Shown here: positions 60,625 to 64,000 of the stretch, piece after piece
Numbering within the stretch: the stretch's first letter is position 1
Layout of the letters: each line of letters opens with the position of its first letter
Assembly (NCBI GenBank): GCA_030065055.1
Contig: JASJDS010000105.1
Span: 1 to 64,000, forward strand
Origin: Calothrix sp. MO_192.B10
Lineage (GTDB): Bacteria; Cyanobacteriota; Cyanobacteriia; Cyanobacteriales; Nostocaceae
Length of the DNA stretch: 64,000 nt
Direction of reading: 5' to 3'
The notes under the pieces: model-generated
What the model was told of the DNA's origin: nothing
The model's database searches: none
What the model saw: only the letters and a program-made list of their open reading frames with translations
Position numbers and translations under genes: made by a program

Positions 60625-62019
60625 ATGGGAATTCCCCAAAATTTGATAGATTCAGCATGGCAAGCTTTAGAGGCATCAATTATTCAATACCATAATCACC
60701 CCGTAGGTACTTTAGCAGCCAAGGACCCAGCAGCACAGGCATTGAACTATGACCAGTGTTTTACCCGCGATTTTGCCGTTTCTGCTTTGGCTTTCTTAAT
60801 GAAGGGTGAGGTAGAAATTGTGCGTAACTTTTTGACTGAAACCTTGGCACTACAAAGTTGTAACAAGCAATTGGACTGTTTTCAACCGGGTCAGGGATTG
60901 ATGCCTGCCAGTTTTAAAGTAAGGCACAAAGGCGAAAAAGAATATCTACTACCTGACTTTGGAGAACATGCGATCGCTCGGGTAGCACCAGTAGATTCCG
61001 GGTTGTGGTGGTTGTTAATGTTACGTGCCTATGTCAAAGCTAGTGGGGACATGGCTTTGGCTCATCAGCTAGAATTTCAAAATTGTATTAAGCTGATTTT
61101 GGATTTGTGCTTGACTTCCCGGTTTGATATGTTCCCCACCATGTTGGTTCCCGATGGTTCCTATATGATTGACCGGCGCATGGGGGTTTATGGTTATCCT
61201 TTAGATATCCAAGCTTTATTTTATATTGCCCTGCGATCGGCTAGGGAAGTACTCTTACCTGAAGATGACTACATTGCAGTGGTGGATGAACGTTTGGGTC
61301 ATTTGGTCTATCACCTAAGATATTACTACTGGCTAAACATGGATCTACTCAATGAAATTTACCGCTACAGAGTTGAAGAATATGGTCCGACTGCCGTGAA
61401 TAAGTTTAATATCTATCCCGCTTCTATCCCTGAATGGTTGAAAGAATGGCTCCCAGAAAAAGGCGGTTATTTTGCGGGTAATCTTGGTCCCGGACGGATG
61501 GATTTTCGCTTTTTTACCCAAGGGAATTTAATGGCTATTATCTGCAAACTAGCTTCTGAGGAGCAATCCCAAGGGATTATGGATTTAATCGCCTCCCGTT
61601 GGCATAGTTTAATTGGTAGAATGCCCATCAAGCTTTGTTTTCCTGCCATAGAGGGGCGAGATTGGGAAATTATTACTGGCTGTGATGCTAAAAATACTCC
61701 TTGGTCTTACCATAATGCAGGTAATTGGCCTTTCTTGTTATGGCTGTTAGCAGCTGGGGCACAAAAAACAGGTAGGGTGGATTTAGCAGAACGGGCTTTA
61801 GAACTTGCCATTGAACGCTTACATAAACATCAATGGCCTGAATATTACGATGGTAGGGATGGTCGTTTAATTGGTAAAGAAGCACGCAAGTTTCAAACTT
61901 GGACCATTGCTGGTGTTTTGGTAGCACATGAGTTGTTAAATAATCCTCAGCATCTGGGATTAGTTGGTTTTGATGAGGAATCTGCCATGCTTTCTTGCTC
62001 TTTACCTATACCTTTTTGA
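60625..62019 (+). CDS. Alkaline/neutral invertase (GH100)
   Basis: 464 residues of glycoside hydrolase family 100. Characteristic segments: [56 protein letters not shown] (D183) and [20 protein letters not shown] (E406). These two acids are probably the equivalents of the catalytic Asp188/Glu414 pair of Anabaena InvA. The enzyme splits sucrose into glucose and fructose in the cytoplasm. No sucrose-synthesis gene is adjacent; a terminator-like hairpin lies 38 bases after the stop. Confidence 0.94.
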   Translation: MGIPQNLIDSAWQALEASIIQYHNHPVGTLAAKDPAAQALNYDQCFTRDFAVSALAFLMKGEVEIVRNFLTETLALQSCNKQLDCFQPGQGLMPASFKVRHKGEKEYLLPDFGEHAIARVAPVDSGLWWLLMLRAYVKASGDMALAHQLEFQNCIKLILDLCLTSRFDMFPTMLVPDGSYMIDRRMGVYGYPLDIQALFYIALRSAREVLLPEDDYIAVVDERLGHLVYHLRYYYWLNMDLLNEIYRYRVEEYGPTAVNKFNIYPASIPEWLKEWLPEKGGYFAGNLGPGRMDFRFFTQGNLMAIICKLASEEQSQGIMDLIASRWHSLIGRMPIKLCFPAIEGRDWEIITGCDAKNTPWSYHNAGNWPFLLWLLAAGAQKTGRVDLAERALELAIERLHKHQWPEYYDGRDGRLIGKEARKFQTWTIAGVLVAHELLNNPQHLGLVGFDEESAMLSCSLPIPF

Positions 62020-62056
62020 TTGACAAGTAATTGCCATAGCATTAACGCACAACAAA

Positions 62057-62080
62057 ACCCACCTGTTTCCGCAAGTGGGT
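62057..62080 (-). terminator. Terminator of the minus-strand fragment at 62105
   Basis: ACCCAC and GTGGGT flank a 12-base loop. Read on the minus strand the stem is followed by TTTTGTTG. It lies 25 bases beyond the stop of the interrupted gene, and may also end the invertase transcript. Confidence 0.6.
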
Positions 62081-62104
62081 GAAAAAATAATTTGATAAAT
62101 TTTT

Positions 62105-62217
62105 TTATGCTTCCATCGGATCTGGTCTACCAATTCCTAATTCTAGTAATTTAGCTTTAACATCTTTCCATTCAAGACCACAGTAGTAGTATTTTTTATA
62201 GAATTGGTCGAAGTTCA
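62105..62217 (-). pseudogene. C-terminal fragment of an interrupted protein-coding gene
   Basis: Minus-strand frame ending in TAA at 62105-62107; its last residues read FDQFYKKYYYCGLEWKDVK then LLELGIGRPDPMEA. It is well-formed protein sequence with a following terminator, but it has no start: the frame runs into the left end of the IS605-type element at about 62218. The family is not recognised. The rest may lie beyond the other end of the element, outside this window. Confidence 0.6.
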
Positions 62218-62277
62218 AAACTCCCAGCCTTTAGGCGGGAGATGTAGAACGAGGTAGCAGGTTTACGTGCTGTCTCC

Positions 62278-62679
62278 TTAAGTTACATCGTGGTGACGCT
62301 GCTCTTCAATGTATCTCCTAATAGTTTCATTGCTGACGTTGCCAGCGGTTGAAACAAAATACGAGTGAGTCCACAAGCTGGGTAATTTTAATAGATGTGG
62401 GAACTCTTTTCTTAAGTATCTAGAACTTCTTCCTTTAATTTGTGCTGCGACCTGACGCGCTGCTATATCAGGTAATACATTAACGAATAAATGAACATGG
62501 TCTGGCATGATTTCTAATGCGATAATCTGCCAGTCTTTTTCTTTACAGGTATCCCAGATAATTTCTCTTAGTCTACTCTCTACATCTCCTACCAATACTC
62601 GCTTTCTGCGCTTTGGTATCCATACAAGATGAAAATTAATCATTGAAACGGTATGATTTTTGATTCTATATTGTTGCAT
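62278..62679 (-). CDS. tnpA: IS200/IS605 Y1 transposase TnpA
   Basis: 133 residues, full length. The HUH motif is in MPDHVHLFV and the catalytic tyrosine in NETIRRYIEEQ near the C-terminus; the N-terminus reads YRIKNHTVSMINFHLVWIPK. It cuts and rejoins single-stranded DNA at the ends of the element. No defect seen. Confidence 0.95.
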   Translation of the reverse strand: MQQYRIKNHTVSMINFHLVWIPKRRKRVLVGDVESRLREIIWDTCKEKDWQIIALEIMPDHVHLFVNVLPDIAARQVAAQIKGRSSRYLRKEFPHLLKLPSLWTHSYFVSTAGNVSNETIRRYIEEQRHHDVT

Positions 62680-62759
62680 TTTTACGGATTTGTACGTTAT
62701 AGTTATGTAGACAATATTAACACATCTACATTAACACATCTACAATAAATATCGAAAAA

Positions 62760-64000
62760 ATGCTTTTAGGATATCGATACAAGTTAAAACCAAATAAGGA
62801 GCAGACCTTAAAGGTTCTTAGATGGATTGATATGCTAAGGGCAAACTACAATTACAACCTTGCTGATAGGGAGGCAACTTATCAAACAAGATTTCTACAA
62901 GGTGAGTACTGTAATTTAAGGAATAAAAGTGCTGCTTGCCCTTTAACCTGTCCAATATCTACTAATTCAGCTACTTCCGATACTGGAGAAGTTTATAAGG
63001 TTAAAAAGAAAACTGGCGAGATTAAGTTAAAAACTGCTGAAGAAATACAGATAACTAATCTTCCAGTGTTAAAGCAAGTACGTCCTTGGTACAAAGAAAT
63101 AGATTCAACTGTACTGCAACAAAATGTTAAACGATTGCAAATTGCGTACAATAATTTCTTTGTTGGACGTGGTAAGTATCCAAAGTTTAAAAATAGAAGT
63201 AATTTTCAATCATTTACTTTTACAACTGGTATTAAGGTTGCTGATAAAGCCATCTACCTTCCTAAATTAGGTTGGGTAGGATATTTCAATTCTCGTCCTA
63301 TACCTGAAGGTTTTAAAGTTAAGTCAGCAACCGTGAGACTAAAAGCTGACGGTTTGTATGTAACTTTGAAAATAGAAGACAAAGCTGTACCTTCATTACC
63401 CATAATTCCTACAGAAGCAGTAAAAACAGTTGTAGGATTAGATATGGGAATTACTCAGTTAGTACACGGCTCTGACGGTTCCCAGTACAGCAATCCAAAG
63501 CATTCTACTAATAAGAGAACTCGTAAGCTTTTAAAAGTTAGACAACGTTCCTTGTCGCGTAAAAAGAAACGCTCCAATAATCGCAAAAAAGCGCGAGCAA
63601 AAGTCAGTAGATTGCATCAAAAAATAACTCATAAACGCGAAGCTTTTCAATGGAACCTAGCGAGAGAGCTAACTAAAAAAGCAGACGCAATCATAGTCGA
63701 AGATTTAAATATTTCGGCTATGAAAAAACGATGCAGCACTAAGGAGGATAGCAACCAAAAAGGGCGATTTCTTCCTAACGGTCAGTCAAGAAAGCGCGGT
63801 TTAAATCGCAGTATATCTGATGCGTCTTGGTATTCTTTAACCAAAAAGATTGAGTATTTAGCTGCAAAGCAAGGAAAGATTTTTGAGCGTGTTAATCCTA
63901 GATTTACTTCGCAAATTTGTTCTTGTTGTGGACATAAAGACAAGGCATCTAGAAGTAAAGAAAAGTTCATTTGTACGAACTGTGGACATCATGCCGACGC
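62760..64000 (+). CDS. tnpB: TnpB-family RNA-guided nuclease, 3' end beyond window
   Basis: The frame opens at ATG 62760 (MLLGYRYKLKPNKEQTLK) and is still open at the edge: 413 codons. RuvC residues are in place: GLDMGITQLVHG, IIVEDLNISAMK, and CGHHADA just before the edge, where the last catalytic Asp should follow. The zinc finger CSCCGH/CTNCGH is present. The sequence differs strongly from the lone TnpB at 33713-34810, so the two belong to separate lineages. Its guide RNA lies outside the window. Confidence 0.92.
   Translation, partial: MLLGYRYKLKPNKEQTLKVLRWIDMLRANYNYNLADREATYQTRFLQGEYCNLRNKSAACPLTCPISTNSATSDTGEVYKVKKKTGEIKLKTAEEIQITNLPVLKQVRPWYKEIDSTVLQQNVKRLQIAYNNFFVGRGKYPKFKNRSNFQSFTFTTGIKVADKAIYLPKLGWVGYFNSRPIPEGFKVKSATVRLKADGLYVTLKIEDKAVPSLPIIPTEAVKTVVGLDMGITQLVHGSDGSQYSNPKHSTNKRTRKLLKVRQRSLSRKKKRSNNRKKARAKVSRLHQKITHKREAFQWNLARELTKKADAIIVEDLNISAMKKRCSTKEDSNQKGRFLPNGQSRKRGLNRSISDASWYSLTKKIEYLAAKQGKIFERVNPRFTSQICSCCGHKDKASRSKEKFICTNCGHHAD

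Larger units (their letters stand above)
62218..64000. mobile_element. IS605-type insertion sequence, left end and both genes (right end beyond window)
   Basis: Divergent tnpA and tnpB with 80 bases between their starts, the IS605 layout. At the left edge is a subterminal hairpin (62221-62241: CTCCC-A-GCC, loop TTTA, GGC-GGGAG) with one unpaired A, the kind of structure TnpA binds. The element has split the gene whose 3' end is at 62105-62217. The tnpB gene runs through the end of the window. Confidence 0.85.

Overview
The window looks like chromosome of a filamentous, probably heterocyst-forming cyanobacterium. The palindrome GCGATCGC is frequent. Short tandem heptamer-type repeats fill many gaps. 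The gene content is cyanobacterial: PII with the Ser-49 region, DevBCA exporter, alkaline/neutral invertase, Cys-motif Ser/Thr kinases, CHAT/NACHT proteins and a cyanobacteriochrome. The genus cannot be fixed from this sequence alone.

Layout. 1-2120 is a mosaic of gene fragments and toxin-antitoxin genes: the yebC tail and its duplicated remnant, a truncated DUF433 gene, HicBA and a lone ribbon-helix-helix antitoxin. 2220-7273 holds a sucrase/ferredoxin-like protein, a Mut7-C protein and a sodium:solute symporter. 7649-11983 pairs a STAND ATPase with a transmembrane Ser/Thr kinase that carries a periplasmic-binding-protein ectodomain. 12390-19295 is housekeeping: an EEP nuclease-like protein plus cardiolipin synthase, RtcB, a methyltransferase/HAD pair and tRNA-Ala(CGC). 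19931-24420 has a RelE-type TA pair, a WD40 Ser/Thr kinase, a small membrane protein and a peptidoglycan-binding protein. 24538-29951 is a three-gene phosphorelay locus (DXCF cyanobacteriochrome kinase, response regulator, hybrid kinase). 31980-40401 carries prmA, a GNAT acetyltransferase, a lone TnpB, thiD, glnB with an NtcA-like site, rdgB and a phosphohexomutase. 40539-42938 holds small secreted or unknown proteins. 43220-48922 has a broken CHAT-NACHT gene, DUF1822 and a copper P-type ATPase. 49731-55108 is a TetR-RHH regulator and devBCA, with two palindromic operators in the devB promoter. 55321-57190 is an RloA/RloB-type (AbiL-like) defence pair. 57760-60225 encodes a signal peptide-HEAT-membrane-NACHT protein, followed by the invertase. 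An IS605-type element (tnpA, tnpB) runs off the right edge and has cut a gene.

Themes. Signal transduction and conflict modules are dense: two Ser/Thr kinases, two histidine kinases, three STAND/NACHT genes, a CHAT protease-like gene, several TA genes, RloAB and TnpB. Dispersed repeats invade the gaps and in at least two places enter reading frames: the catalytic domain of the cyanobacteriochrome kinase and the N-terminus of the DUF1822 protein. All functional assignments come from reading protein motifs by eye; no database search was run.
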